Shown one piece after another: positions 1 through 9,082 of a stretch of 64,000 bases of DNA. A program made the position numbers and the translations under genes. This DNA is from Salipaludibacillus agaradhaerens. GTDB taxonomy: Bacteria > Bacillota > Bacilli > Bacillales > Salisediminibacteriaceae. Numbering within the stretch: position 1 is the first letter of the stretch; every line of letters starts with the position of its first letter. The stretch is from assembly GCF_002019735.1 (NCBI RefSeq), contig NZ_KV917378.1, positions 739,869 through 803,868 of the forward strand, in the 5' to 3' direction. The notes below the pieces were generated by a model. That model had not been told where the DNA came from. It was given only the letters and a program-made list of their open reading frames with translations, and searched no databases.

Positions 1-100
1 CATACCACATATATCCATATATAGTTCCGGCTATATTTATTATAAGTAATAAAGCAATAAACCAACGTTGACGTAAAATTGTATGTAAGTATATCATCAT
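1..100 (-). CDS. ypjA: YpjA-like DUF1405 membrane protein, N-terminal part
   Basis: This is the first 33 codons of a gene that continues beyond the left edge of the window. The translation begins MMIYLHTILRQRWF and runs into a hydrophobic segment containing NIAGTIYGYMWY, which resembles the N-terminus of DUF1405 membrane proteins such as B. subtilis YpjA. The position, directly downstream of qcrC on the same strand, is the same as that of ypjA in B. subtilis. A purine-rich GAAGGAAG lies upstream of the two tandem ATG codons (100 and 97). The function of the family is not known. Confidence 0.65.
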   Translation of the reverse strand, partial: MMIYLHTILRQRWFIALLLIINIAGTIYGYMWY

Positions 101-244
101 CTCTATCGCTTCCTTCTCAATCATTATGCTTTTTATTCTATCAATTTCTAATCTTTTTACCAACGATTTTCATGCTGAACTAATAACTAAAGATAAGTCA
201 CTAAAAACTTCAAATAGTAAAAATAGTCATAACTAGGCCCACAA

Positions 245-283
245 TAAAAAAAGAAGCCAGTAAATGCACGGTGGCACCTGGCT
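245..283 (-). terminator. qcr operon terminator
   Basis: On the minus strand AGCCAG (283-278) pairs with CTGGCT (260-255), with a further GC-rich pairing possible inside, followed by a run of T residues (252-245). It lies about 50 bases after the qcrC stop and should end the qcr transcript. Confidence 0.6.
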
Positions 284-335
284 CCTTTTCTCCTAATGGA
301 GGGGGCCTCACTCGGACGCTCCTCCTTGTTTGAAA

Positions 336-1157
336 TTAGTCGTTTCCTGCTTCTTCGTCTTCCTCGCTGGCACCGTTTCCGTTCTCCGGATCCTGTCCGT
401 CATTAGCAATGAAGGCCGCTAATATCTCAAGCTCTTCATCGGTCCCATCAAATTGATCTGCAGGCATATCACCAATACCATTTTGAATGATCTCCATCAC
501 GTCTTCTGTTTCATAATCACTCTCAAATATGTTTGGTCCTGCAGCACCACCTAACATGTCTCCACCGTGACAACCGATACAGGAATCTTGTGATTGATAA
601 ATCTCGTATCCTGCAGCGGATTCGTCAACTTCAATGTCTTCTACTATTTCTCCTTGCTGGGCTGCTGCTTCCCAGTCATGGTCGTCAACAGATTCCCACG
701 TAAGGAAAATAATCGAAGCCACAGCCAGTAACATTAAACTACTAGCAATCGGGCGTTTGAGCGGCCGTCGTTCTTTACTAGTATCGAGCCAAGGAGCTAA
801 TAGCAATGCCCCAAAAGCTAATCCTGGAATAACGACTGCCCCAATAACGGTGTACTGACCAGCTGCAAATTCATACTTCAGTAACTGGTATAAAAATAGA
901 AAATACCAGTCTGGCAACGGTATGTAACCAGAATCAGTGGGATCCGCCATTCGTTCTAACGGTGCCGGATGAGCAACAGTAAGAACTAAAAATCCAACGA
1001 GAAAAACAGCACCAACCATCCACTCACGAAGTAAAAAATTCGGCCAGAAGGCTTCTGTTTTCCCTGGGTATTCTGAATAATCCTTCGGTATATTCGGTTT
1101 CCGTTCTGCTGGGACACGTGAGTCACCAACAAACTTCATCCCTTTCCCGCGATGCAT
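336..1157 (-). CDS. qcrC: Menaquinol:cytochrome c reductase cytochrome b/c subunit
   Basis: QcrC is the fused subunit of the Gram-positive bc complex: the second half of cytochrome b (subunit IV-like) joined to a membrane-anchored cytochrome c domain that passes electrons to cytochrome c oxidase. Of 273 residues, hydrophobic segments lie near 46-63, 103-123 and 139-155. The c-type heme motif CIGCH is at 193-197, and Met231 in the GDMPADQF segment is the likely distal ligand. The last 20 residues are almost all Glu, Asp, Asn and Gly, an acidic tail on the outer face. Start ATG has AAGGAGG about 8 bases upstream. It is the last gene of ypiF-qcrA-qcrB-qcrC. Confidence 0.95.
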   Translation of the reverse strand: MHRGKGMKFVGDSRVPAERKPNIPKDYSEYPGKTEAFWPNFLLREWMVGAVFLVGFLVLTVAHPAPLERMADPTDSGYIPLPDWYFLFLYQLLKYEFAAGQYTVIGAVVIPGLAFGALLLAPWLDTSKERRPLKRPIASSLMLLAVASIIFLTWESVDDHDWEAAAQQGEIVEDIEVDESAAGYEIYQSQDSCIGCHGGDMLGGAAGPNIFESDYETEDVMEIIQNGIGDMPADQFDGTDEELEILAAFIANDGQDPENGNGASEEDEEAGND

Positions 1158-1189
1158 AGCTTTTCCTCCTTTTCACTTCCAACCATCTT

Positions 1190-1861
1190 TTACAGCGGTC
1201 CAGAAATTCCTTGCTTACGAATCATGTAAAAGTGGGCCCCCAATAATCCTAATAACGCACCAGGTAGGAAGAATACGTGAATTGCAAAGAATCGTGTTAA
1301 TGTTTGCGCTCCGATAATCTCACCACCGGCTAACAATGTTCTTGCAAAACCACCAATTATCGGTGCACTTTCTGCAATTTCCAAGCCTACAACAGTAGCA
1401 AAATAAGCTTTCATATCCCAAGGAAGTAGGTAGCCTGTAAAGCCAAGTCCTAATATAACAAAAAAGAGCAAGACACCAACGACCCAGTTTAATTCACGAG
1501 GTTTTTTATATGAACCGGTAAAGAAAACCCTCAATGTATGAAGAAACATCATGACAATGACAAGACTTGCTCCCCAATGATGCATTCCTCGAACGATCAT
1601 CCCGTGAGTCACTTCATTTTGAAGATAGTAAACAGATTCATATGCATGAATGATATCCGGAACATAGTACATTGTTAAGAACATACCGGACAGTATTTGA
1701 ATGACGACAACGAAAAAAGTTAGACCGCCAAAACAATAAACAAAAGCTGAGAAATGATGAGCCGGATTGACGTGCTCTGGCACTTCATGATCCGCAATAT
1801 CACGCCACATCGGTGTGATATCTAACCGCTCGTCTACCCAATCATATATTTTTTGCAGCAT
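1190..1861 (-). CDS. qcrB: Menaquinol:cytochrome c reductase cytochrome b subunit
   Basis: QcrB is the cytochrome b6-like membrane subunit that carries the two b hemes and takes part in quinol oxidation. The 223-residue length equals the family's usual size. Four hydrophobic segments are visible. Heme-ligand histidines fall in the AHHFSAF, MHHWGAS, FFAIHVFF and GAHFYMI regions. Cys43 (VYCFGG) matches the cysteine that covalently binds the extra heme in B. subtilis QcrB. It lies 13 bases after qcrA and 32 bases before qcrC, within one transcript. Confidence 0.96.
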   Translation of the reverse strand: MLQKIYDWVDERLDITPMWRDIADHEVPEHVNPAHHFSAFVYCFGGLTFFVVVIQILSGMFLTMYYVPDIIHAYESVYYLQNEVTHGMIVRGMHHWGASLVIVMMFLHTLRVFFTGSYKKPRELNWVVGVLLFFVILGLGFTGYLLPWDMKAYFATVVGLEIAESAPIIGGFARTLLAGGEIIGAQTLTRFFAIHVFFLPGALLGLLGAHFYMIRKQGISGPL

Positions 1862-1874
1862 TTCTTACGCCCCC

Positions 1875-2384
1875 TTAAGCATTACGCTGAATGATTTGTC
1901 CAAGATAAATCGCTCCGTCACGGACTTCCACTTCATAGATGTCCAACGGTCGCGTCGGTGGCGTACCTGGAATGTTTGTCCCGTCTCTCTCAAATCGTCC
2001 GTCATGACATGGACAATAAAACTGCTCTGGGTAATTTTCGTTGGCATCCCAGTTAACTGTACAGCCTAAATGAGTACAGGTAGGTGATAATGCAATAATC
2101 TCATCGCCATCTTTATAAATCCATGCAGTTTGGGCTTGTTCTGATTGGTACCACGCATCGTCAACTTCGACTTGAAAGTTCACAAGCTGAGGCTCATCAG
2201 TCAGTTGATCTTCAGTAATACCGACCGATACAAAATCTGATTCTCCGGTTGCCCCTAACGCAGGGTCCAACGCCATTCTGACCATAGGGCTTATCATACC
2301 CGCCGCCATGAAACCGCCTACACCTGTTAAAGTATAAGTTAAAAATTGACGTCTAGACACCCGGTGTTTTTTCTCGTCACTCAC
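1875..2384 (-). CDS. qcrA: Menaquinol:cytochrome c reductase Rieske iron-sulfur subunit
   Basis: This is the Rieske [2Fe-2S] protein of the bc complex, 169 residues. I chose the GTG at 2384 because GGAGGG sits 6 bases upstream and the product then begins SDEKKHRVSRRQF like its relatives; a longer frame opens at 2429 without a comparable site. The N-terminal SRRQFL followed by a hydrophobic stretch (residues 10-34) is a Tat-type signal that stays as the membrane anchor. The cluster ligands are CTHLGC (103-108) and CPCH (124-127), the canonical pair of Rieske boxes. First of the three qcr subunits. Confidence 0.95.
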   Translation of the reverse strand: MSDEKKHRVSRRQFLTYTLTGVGGFMAAGMISPMVRMALDPALGATGESDFVSVGITEDQLTDEPQLVNFQVEVDDAWYQSEQAQTAWIYKDGDEIIALSPTCTHLGCTVNWDANENYPEQFYCPCHDGRFERDGTNIPGTPPTRPLDIYEVEVRDGAIYLGQIIQRNA

Positions 2385-2516
2385 GACCTTCCCTCCTTCA
2401 CTTACAGTTCTTAACACAAACTCACACATAAAAACATACTAAGACAGTATTATGATAGCCCAAAAAAACAGGCTCTGTCAATAAAATCCGTATAATCATT
2501 TTAGAAGAATAGTATC

Positions 2517-2996
2517 CTATTCTCCTCTAGATTTTGGTTCCTCTTGCCACTTTGTCGTAAAAATGGGCATTAGCTCTTTTGCCTGCTGCTCTATTGTCGC
2601 TCGAAATTGCGTTTTATCCATTGATTCCACCGTAGAAACTGGTGTCCATATTAACTCATCTGGAAGCTGTGGGGCTATGGTTCGCCAAGTAATATCAGCC
2701 GTTATGTAAATGATATGTTTAAACCCATTATCAACAAGATGCTTATCCCACTGCTTTAACCTTTTCAACTTATCTTCAGTCTGCTCAATTGTTAAATAAG
2801 TGAAGGAGGGCATTAAAAACACTCTACCCGTAAACTGAGTTTCTAGATATTCTGCTAAGTAAGACGTGTATTCCCCTTTTATGATTGTTTGTTTCTCTTC
2901 TTCCCCCCACTTTAATGGGATAAGCGGTATTAAGGCAGTATCCACATACTCCTTAGCCTGCTCATACATAAGAAAATTTTCTGCTCGCCATTTCAT
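2517..2996 (-). CDS. ypiF: DUF2487 family protein YpiF
   Basis: This 159-residue protein starts MKWRAENFLMYEQAKEYVD and matches the DUF2487 family (B. subtilis YpiF), which has no established function. I place the start at the ATG at 2996 because AGGAG lies 8 bases upstream; an earlier in-frame ATG at 3020 has no such site. No signal peptide or membrane segment is visible. It is upstream of qcrA by about 130 bases on the same strand, the arrangement seen in B. subtilis, so it is probably the first gene of the qcr transcript. Confidence 0.8.
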   Translation of the reverse strand: MKWRAENFLMYEQAKEYVDTALIPLIPLKWGEEEKQTIIKGEYTSYLAEYLETQFTGRVFLMPSFTYLTIEQTEDKLKRLKQWDKHLVDNGFKHIIYITADITWRTIAPQLPDELIWTPVSTVESMDKTQFRATIEQQAKELMPIFTTKWQEEPKSRGE

Positions 2997-3139
2997 CTCA
3001 TTCACTCCTCGTATTATCATGAAGACCGATCATTTGAAACGTATCGTATTGATGGCCAATAGAATATCCTGAAAACATCTAAGAAAAAACTGGTAATAAG
3101 AAAAACAGCTTCATTAAGATATACATCCTTCTGCAAACT

Positions 3140-3163
3140 AAAAGCCCTTAATCAAGGGCTTTT
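3140..3163 (-). terminator. Terminator overlapping the ypiB stop codon
   Basis: AAAAGCCCTT and AAGGGCTTTT form a nearly perfect hairpin that includes the last three codons and TAA stop of ypiB. It separates ypiB from the ypiF-qcr transcript. Confidence 0.7.
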
Positions 3164-3699
3164 AACTGAGTATATTTTTCTGCAAGTTCATAAAATCTAG
3201 ATTCATTACCCGCCATTAACGCTTCATCAATTTCTTCTTCAATTTTTTTAATAGTGAATCTTCTTAGGGATTCTTCAATTATGATTTCAGCCAATACACC
3301 ATTTAAATTCTCTTCTTCATTATTAACTGGTAAATATGGATTTTCTTCAAGTACTGCCACATATGAAGGGTTCATTTGTTTATCTTTAAAATTAAGTTGA
3401 ATAAAAATGTCCTCGTTGCGATTTAAACGAATATCATGAAATGATTTCTCTGCATCCATCGTCACGTGTTGATTCTTATGAAAAGCAAATGGAACATGAT
3501 CCACATCATTTGCGGAGATCATGAGTGCTTTTGGACAATGTTCTGCTTGTTCTACAAAATGTACCCGTTCCATCAAGATATCGTCACTCATCAAAAAGTT
3601 TAAAAGCCAAGCACATTCTCTTCGTTTTAGCTGATATGACTCAAGAAACCATTTTAAAAATTCTCTTTTATCCATAACCGGAACTGGATTTGTCATCAT
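3148..3699 (-). CDS. ypiB: YpiB, UPF0302/IDEAL domain protein
   Basis: This 183-residue cytoplasmic protein matches B. subtilis YpiB: an N-terminal UPF0302 domain (about residues 5-125, with KREFLKWFLESYQLKRRECAW) and a C-terminal IDEAL domain, seen here as SRFYELAEKYTQLKALD at the very end. The role is not firmly known. Two tandem ATG codons are possible starts (3699 and 3696); GGAGGGG is 3 bases from the first and 6 from the second, so 3696 is as likely. A transcription terminator overlaps its stop codon. Confidence 0.85.
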   Translation of the reverse strand: MMTNPVPVMDKREFLKWFLESYQLKRRECAWLLNFLMSDDILMERVHFVEQAEHCPKALMISANDVDHVPFAFHKNQHVTMDAEKSFHDIRLNRNEDIFIQLNFKDKQMNPSYVAVLEENPYLPVNNEEENLNGVLAEIIIEESLRRFTIKKIEEEIDEALMAGNESRFYELAEKYTQLKALD

Positions 3700-4042
3700 G
3701 AACCCCTCCCTATAAAATGTGGACAGGAACTCTTTTAGCTAAGTACACTTACCAATCTAAAATACAGCGGCTCTAACTTCCCAATTAAACGAACATGACC
3801 AATGTACGACTAACAGCCTTTATAGTGATAACTATTCGCCACGGTTTTAAAAAATCCTTCAAAAATTTATTTTTAAATTTCATCATACAAACGACCTATA
3901 AATACATTGAATGCACGGCTCCTCTTTACATCAAACCTTGTTAAAAAAAGATGTTAGAGACTAGTTATCATTGTTCACTTGTTAAACATTCAATTGTGAC
4001 ATCATTCAAACAGTTGTCTTACTATCATTATATCACAATTTG
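3700..4042. other. Gap between ypiA and ypiB
   Basis: About 340 AT-rich bases. Apart from the ypiB ribosome binding site at the left edge I see no gene, clear promoter or strong hairpin. Confidence 0.5.
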
Positions 4043-5308
4043 CTATTTTTTTAATTCAATAAGCCGTTCTTCTATGTCAAAGCGGTGAGGTTGCAACATT
4101 AGGAAGTCCTCCAATAATGTAACTGCTCGTGTTTTATTACCAGCTGCTAAGTACACCGTTGCCGCTTCTTCAAGAAGCACCTCATCTTTACTTAAAGATT
4201 CTAGCGCAATATCGTAGGCCTTCACTGCCCCTTTTATATCATTTTCCTCAAATAAGGCTTTTCCTCTATACCGTTCAAATAAAGGATCAAACTCACTATA
4301 GTTATCTAGAAATTCCAGTAATTCTATGAGCGCCTCATAATCCTCTTCCTCATCAAAGTAAAGAAGTAGCTCTTTTACAGCAGAGATATTTGATGGGTTG
4401 AGGGCGATGACTTTTTCTAAAAATTCAACCGCCTTTTGATCATTACCACGTGAAAATTGGAGCCTTGCTAATTCTAAGTATAAGTCTTCATTAAATTCAT
4501 CTTTTTTAATTCCTTCTTCTAATACTTGCAAAGCCTCGTCTAACTTTTGCTGTGCTATATAGGCTTTTGCAAGATACGTGTAGACGGTCGTATAGTCAGG
4601 ATCCATCTCAATAAGTCGATTAAAGACACTTATCGCTGTCTCATAATCGTCTATTTGAAGAGATGTAAAGCCATAACCGAATAAGCCATCAGGTGTTTCG
4701 TCGTCCTCAAGCCCTTCTTTATAATTAGCCACTGCATCTTCAAATTCACCTGTGGCACTATAGGCTTCTGCTAGTTTCAACTTTGGATTCACTGGCAAAT
4801 CGTCGGGCAGCTCCCCTTGATAAATTGCCTTCTTATAGTAAGTAATCGACTGCCTGTATTCTCCACGGTTTAAATAGAATTCTCCTAATCCAAATTGAAG
4901 AACCGCATTATCTGGTTCATTCTTAATGGCTTCTAGCAGTTTCTGTTCCGCTACTTCTGATAAACCTTGATGTTCATATAAATCTGCGAGAAGAAGTTGC
5001 GCCTGTACATAAGCCGCATCACTACTCTTAATTTCTGTAAGCATATCAATCGCTTCATCTTCTTTTCCCAGTTCACTATAACATTCAGCAGCAAAGGCAA
5101 AAAGTTCCCCATGATCTGGATATGCAAACATAAGTGGTTCCACTAGTGATAATGCTTTATCCACTAAACCCAATTCATAATATAATTCACTGATTGTACG
5201 TTTTGTTTCATCATTCGCTTCTTTTTCTAGTTTTTCGACTTTTTTTAATCCTTCTTCATGTTGCCCTTGCTCGATTAATTGGATGGCACGTGCTAATTTT
5301 TCATTCAT
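4043..5308 (-). CDS. ypiA: Tetratricopeptide repeat protein YpiA
   Basis: A 421-residue cytoplasmic protein built almost wholly of tetratricopeptide repeats; the repeat signature (for example DEALQVLEEGIKKDEFNEDL, or AISVFNRLIEMDPDYTTVYT) recurs about every 34 residues through the chain. The composition is strongly acidic. The length is close to that of B. subtilis YpiA (about 423), which lies at the same place between the aromatic operon and ypiB. TPR proteins are binding scaffolds; the partner is unknown. Start ATG at 5308 has AAAGGA somewhat far upstream. Confidence 0.85.
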   Translation of the reverse strand: MNEKLARAIQLIEQGQHEEGLKKVEKLEKEANDETKRTISELYYELGLVDKALSLVEPLMFAYPDHGELFAFAAECYSELGKEDEAIDMLTEIKSSDAAYVQAQLLLADLYEHQGLSEVAEQKLLEAIKNEPDNAVLQFGLGEFYLNRGEYRQSITYYKKAIYQGELPDDLPVNPKLKLAEAYSATGEFEDAVANYKEGLEDDETPDGLFGYGFTSLQIDDYETAISVFNRLIEMDPDYTTVYTYLAKAYIAQQKLDEALQVLEEGIKKDEFNEDLYLELARLQFSRGNDQKAVEFLEKVIALNPSNISAVKELLLYFDEEEDYEALIELLEFLDNYSEFDPLFERYRGKALFEENDIKGAVKAYDIALESLSKDEVLLEEAATVYLAAGNKTRAVTLLEDFLMLQPHRFDIEERLIELKK

Positions 5309-5399
5309 GTCTTACATGCTTCCTTTCTATCAACCTTTGCCCTCATTTTACCTCACGCTGTCGCCGAGTCAACCAAAAAAGCGATTAAACTCTCAATAA

Positions 5400-6308
5400 T
5401 TATTTAACTGTGTATTGATGCACTTCATTAATTGACAAAAATTGTTCAGGCATTGTTGAAGTCAATTCGCCACCTAGTATTTCTTCAATAAACCAATAGG
5501 AACTCGCCTTAACAACCTCTCCTCTAAGAACGATCACATCAGGCACCCGTACTTCTTCAGTTGTGACACTTAAATCCTTTTCCCAATACATAAAATAATC
5601 TGCATGGGCCCCTGAATCAAACGTCCCTTTTTGTGGATATAAACCTAACCTTTTCAAGAATAAAAGAGGTAGTACTTCATGTTGTTCAGGCAGCTGAAAA
5701 TAACTGTTTAAACGTCTATATTTAACCGTTTCTTCCCAGCGTTGTTGTATTTTAAGTTTTTGCCTCTCCGTTAAGTCTGAGTTTTTTTGATCAAGAATAA
5801 ACATGGTCCTTAACGGAAAAGCTGCTTCGATTAGTCGCTGCCATGATGCCTTATTAATATCATTCATCGTTTGCACCGTAAAAACAATAAGTGGAACAGA
5901 TAGTTTTTTTAATTTTCTCACCCAAGACGGTGTTAAGCGTCTCAAAGGGACCCTTATTGCATGGACATAATCTACTAGACAGTTTTTTAATAGCTGTCGT
6001 GATGATTCTAAAAGCTTATCAGTTTCACTTTCATATTTCATATCTATAAGATGAATAAAAGTTGAAAATCCGTGGAGAAGCATATGTTTTGAAAAAGAGA
6101 TCATATCACCCTCGGTCATATGTGTCAAAACATTTTCTTTTAAAATAACTTTTCCTGGGAGAACGGTAAAACCTTCCGTGTCAATATTTTTAACCCGCTG
6201 AGAAATATTACTGTTATTAAATATTTGGACGATTCCGTTTTCCACAATAACCTTTTTCACGTTTGCAGCGGTATTATTCCCATCATGAACTTGAATGACA
6301 TATTTCAT
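5400..6308 (-). CDS. Unknown protein, degenerate amidohydrolase-like N-terminus
   Basis: I do not recognise a characterised family. The frame is open from 6434, but I place the start at the ATG at 6308 because GGAG lies upstream and the sequence before it looks non-coding; this gives 302 residues. The N-terminus (IVENGIVQIFNNS ... TEGFTVLPGKVILKENVLTH) has the layout of the beta-sandwich of amidohydrolases such as N-acetylglucosamine-6-phosphate deacetylase, whose usual next feature is PGFIDxHxH. Here the metal-binding histidines are missing, so an active enzyme of that kind is unlikely. It contains no membrane segment. It stands alone between aroA and ypiA. Confidence 0.55.
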   Translation of the reverse strand: MKYVIQVHDGNNTAANVKKVIVENGIVQIFNNSNISQRVKNIDTEGFTVLPGKVILKENVLTHMTEGDMISFSKHMLLHGFSTFIHLIDMKYESETDKLLESSRQLLKNCLVDYVHAIRVPLRRLTPSWVRKLKKLSVPLIVFTVQTMNDINKASWQRLIEAAFPLRTMFILDQKNSDLTERQKLKIQQRWEETVKYRRLNSYFQLPEQHEVLPLLFLKRLGLYPQKGTFDSGAHADYFMYWEKDLSVTTEEVRVPDVIVLRGEVVKASSYWFIEEILGGELTSTMPEQFLSINEVHQYTVK

Positions 6309-6572
6309 AGCAACCAACTCCGTCCCTTTTAGTGACAAGCTATGATTTAAACATGTCGGATATGCTAGATACTTTAAGAAGATTCTAGACATGCGAATTA
6401 GAAAATATTTCTTTATACTCGTTAGCGAAAGCAATATTCCTCACCACAATTTAGCCTACATCAAAGCTTAAGCCAGTAAGCTTTCAAAAAGAAAGAGGGA
6501 AAATATACGTAGTCTTAATCCCGGTACTCAATATGACTAAACAAATTTGGAAGTCCCTTGTTCAAGAGAGAA
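6309..6572. other. Gap upstream of the unknown gene
   Basis: The rest of the space between this gene and aroA. A frame continuous with the gene at 5400-6308 runs to 6434 but has no start signal. Apart from the aroA terminator at its right end I see nothing. Confidence 0.4.
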
Positions 6573-6599
6573 AGGCTGTTGCAACTAATGCAACAGCCT
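6573..6599 (-). terminator. Terminator of the aromatic operon
   Basis: AGGCTGTTGCA (6599-6589) pairs perfectly over 11 bases with TGCAACAGCCT (6583-6573), followed on the minus strand by TTCTCTCTT. The U tract is interrupted by C, but the stem is strong and lies 60 bases after the aroA stop. Confidence 0.65.
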
Positions 6600-6662
6600 A
6601 ACATTAAAATCCCTCTCTATGAACAAAATAACGCAGACTATTTCACTAGACATGGAAAGGGT

Positions 6663-7955
6663 TTAATTGTCTGCTCTTAAGTATGTCAATTGTTCAAAAA
6701 AATCAGGGTAAGAGACAGAAATAGCTTCTGAACCTTTTATGGTTACAGGTTCAGTAGCGATTAAGCCACAAAGCGCCATAGCCATACCAATTCGATGATC
6801 ATGAAAACTTTGTAACGTGCCACCATGAAGAGGTGTTTTTCCAGTAATGATCATACCATCTTCTGTAGGTTCTACAGCAGCACCAATTTTTTTCAGCTGA
6901 CTCACGACTGTGTCAATTCTATTTGACTCTTTCACCTTTAGCTCCTGTGCATCTCTAATAATGGTCGTCCCATTTGCTTGAGTGGCAAGAACGGCTATTG
7001 CAGGAATCTCATCAATTAGACGGGGAATGAGGTCACCGCCTATTGTACAAGAAGATAATGTACTATAGCGAATTGTTAAGTCTGCTACCGGTTCACTTCC
7101 TAAATAACGCTCATTCTCAACAGTTAAATCCGCTCCCATAGTTTGCAGCACATCAATAATGCCAGTCCGGGTAGGATTCATTCCAACATTATTTAACGTG
7201 ATATTACTCCCAGGAACAATGGCTCCTGCTACGAGTAAAAATGCCGCTGAAGAAATATCTCCAGGTACATAGATGGTTTGTGACGAAAGCGTTTGTCCAC
7301 CTTCTATTGAAGCTGACAATTCATTACTCTCAACGTGCGCGCCAAACGTCTGTAGCATACGCTCTGTATGATCTCGGGACTTGTGGGGTTCAGTCACTTT
7401 CGTTACGCCATCAGCGAACATCCCTGCAAGTAATATAGCAGATTTTACTTGTGCACTTGCAACAGGAGAAAGATAATGAATACTGTTTAAACTCCCCCCA
7501 CGTATGTGAAGTGGTGTATAAGCAGCATTTTGTCTTCCATCAATAGACGTGTTCATCATTTTTAAAGGGCCTGTCACTCTACCCATCGGACGCTTTGCTA
7601 TAGATTCATCTCCTACAAGCACTGATGAAAAGTCTTGACCGGCAAGAATTCCTGAAAGTAAACGAATCGTAGTTCCTGAGTTTCCAACATCTAAAGGTTT
7701 CTCTGGTTCTTCTAGACCATTCAATCCTTTACCTTTTACAAGTATATAATCATCTTCCTCTTTAACCTCAATACCTAGTTGCTTCATGCACGTGATCGTA
7801 CTCATGCAATCTTCACCTTTTAAAAACCCGTATATCTTTGAATCACCATCAGCTAGTGATGCAAAGAGGATTGCTCGATGGCTAATAGATTTGTCACCTG
7901 GAATTGTAACAGAACCTGTTAACCCATCTTTTACAGGGGGGATTGTTGTTGTCAC
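6663..7955 (-). CDS. aroA: 3-phosphoshikimate 1-carboxyvinyltransferase (EPSP synthase)
   Basis: The enzyme joins shikimate 3-phosphate and phosphoenolpyruvate to give EPSP, the step before chorismate synthase. Family motifs are plain: [19 protein letters not shown] near the N-terminus, [22 protein letters not shown], and KVKESNRID near residue 340. I set the start at the GTG at 7955 (430 residues) because AAGGAGGA lies 8 bases upstream and overlaps the tyrA stop codon; the frame is open to 7991 but that would overlap tyrA. Called aroE in B. subtilis. Last gene of the aromatic operon. Confidence 0.96.
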   Translation of the reverse strand: MTTTIPPVKDGLTGSVTIPGDKSISHRAILFASLADGDSKIYGFLKGEDCMSTITCMKQLGIEVKEEDDYILVKGKGLNGLEEPEKPLDVGNSGTTIRLLSGILAGQDFSSVLVGDESIAKRPMGRVTGPLKMMNTSIDGRQNAAYTPLHIRGGSLNSIHYLSPVASAQVKSAILLAGMFADGVTKVTEPHKSRDHTERMLQTFGAHVESNELSASIEGGQTLSSQTIYVPGDISSAAFLLVAGAIVPGSNITLNNVGMNPTRTGIIDVLQTMGADLTVENERYLGSEPVADLTIRYSTLSSCTIGGDLIPRLIDEIPAIAVLATQANGTTIIRDAQELKVKESNRIDTVVSQLKKIGAAVEPTEDGMIITGKTPLHGGTLQSFHDHRIGMAMALCGLIATEPVTIKGSEAISVSYPDFFEQLTYLRADN

Positions 7956-7968
7956 CTTTTTTTCCTCC

Positions 7969-9072
7969 TTAAAGAACTTCGTATGTGTCATATAAATGTC
8001 TATTCAGTTTGTCTTTTGCAAGCGTTAAGTCTTCTTCAGAGCGAAAACTTAATCGCAATACACCCATGATATCTTCCCTTGCCTCAATGATCCGGATGTT
8101 CGTTAAACTAATTCTCTCTTCAGCAAGAATTGCTGTCACATCAGAAATGACACCTGGGTGGTCGGGGATGTCCACAAATAAATCGTAAAAGGGCATAAGC
8201 GCGCCTCTTTTTTTAGATGGGAGTAAATCACGTGATTCCTTAGCACCTGAAAAAAATGAGTAAATTTGCTCTTCATCAGCTCGCTGCAACATATCTTCTA
8301 CTTGCGTCATGACAGCTTTCCATTCTTTTAGCATTGGAAGGAGCTCCTCTTTATTATGAAGTAAAATATCTCGCCACATCGAAGGGGAAGCAGATGCAAT
8401 GCGTGTAATATCTCTAAACCCTCCAGCGGCTAACTCCATAACCATCGCATCTTTTTCTCCTGCTTTTGCTACTTGATGCACAAGTCCTGACGCTATGATA
8501 TGAGGTAAATGACTAATAAGACCAGCGTAGCGATCATGAGTAACTGGATCTAACTGAATAAATTTTGCCTTTGTTCCTTTAAGTATATCTTGTAGTTCAA
8601 TGAGCTTACTTGAAGGCACTTCATCTGTAGGCGTCAGTATGTAAAAAGCATTCTCAAATAGCCGCTCTCGAGCTGCTTCAACCCCTGTTTTATGAGAACC
8701 CGCCATCGGATGACCACCGATAAAATAAACCCCTTTATTAAAAAGGGGTTTACCAGCTGCCACTACAGACGCTTTTGTACTTCCTACGTCTGTGACTATT
8801 GCCCCTTGTTTTAAAGGTAAGGATTTTAATTGTTTAATAATATTAATTGTACTTTCTACCGGTGCAGAAATAATAATCATATCTGCAACCGGTGCTTCTT
8901 CAGCTAAGCTCTCAACAATTTCATCAATGATTTGCAAGCTTTTTGCAAGCTTACAGGCTTTCTTATTTACATCATAACCCATAATAATTGTTTCAGGATA
9001 ACTATTTTTCACAGCAAGAGCAAGAGACCCACCGATGAGTCCCAAGCCAACTACCAATAATCGTCTAGTCAC
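7969..9072 (-). CDS. tyrA: Prephenate dehydrogenase
   Basis: TyrA oxidises and decarboxylates prephenate to 4-hydroxyphenylpyruvate with NAD in tyrosine synthesis. The 367-residue protein opens with a Rossmann motif ([12 protein letters not shown]), has the HPMAGS and SHLPH segments of the family, and ends with an ACT domain (about 295-367, [16 protein letters not shown]...) of the type that senses amino acids, so feedback by tyrosine is likely. It sits between hisC and aroA, 10 bases after hisC, as in B. subtilis. Confidence 0.95.
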   Translation of the reverse strand: MTRRLLVVGLGLIGGSLALAVKNSYPETIIMGYDVNKKACKLAKSLQIIDEIVESLAEEAPVADMIIISAPVESTINIIKQLKSLPLKQGAIVTDVGSTKASVVAAGKPLFNKGVYFIGGHPMAGSHKTGVEAARERLFENAFYILTPTDEVPSSKLIELQDILKGTKAKFIQLDPVTHDRYAGLISHLPHIIASGLVHQVAKAGEKDAMVMELAAGGFRDITRIASASPSMWRDILLHNKEELLPMLKEWKAVMTQVEDMLQRADEEQIYSFFSGAKESRDLLPSKKRGALMPFYDLFVDIPDHPGVISDVTAILAEERISLTNIRIIEAREDIMGVLRLSFRSEEDLTLAKDKLNRHLYDTYEVL

Positions 9073-9082
9073 GGTGATCCTC

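Noticed and set aside
1865-2047. Second minus-strand frame over qcrA
   Set aside because: Out of frame with the Rieske motifs; a shadow.
2455-2510. Hairpin near AAAAAACAGGCTCTGTC as a terminator between ypiF and qcrA
   Set aside because: The pairing is short and there is no proper T run on the minus strand; the genes are expected to be co-transcribed.
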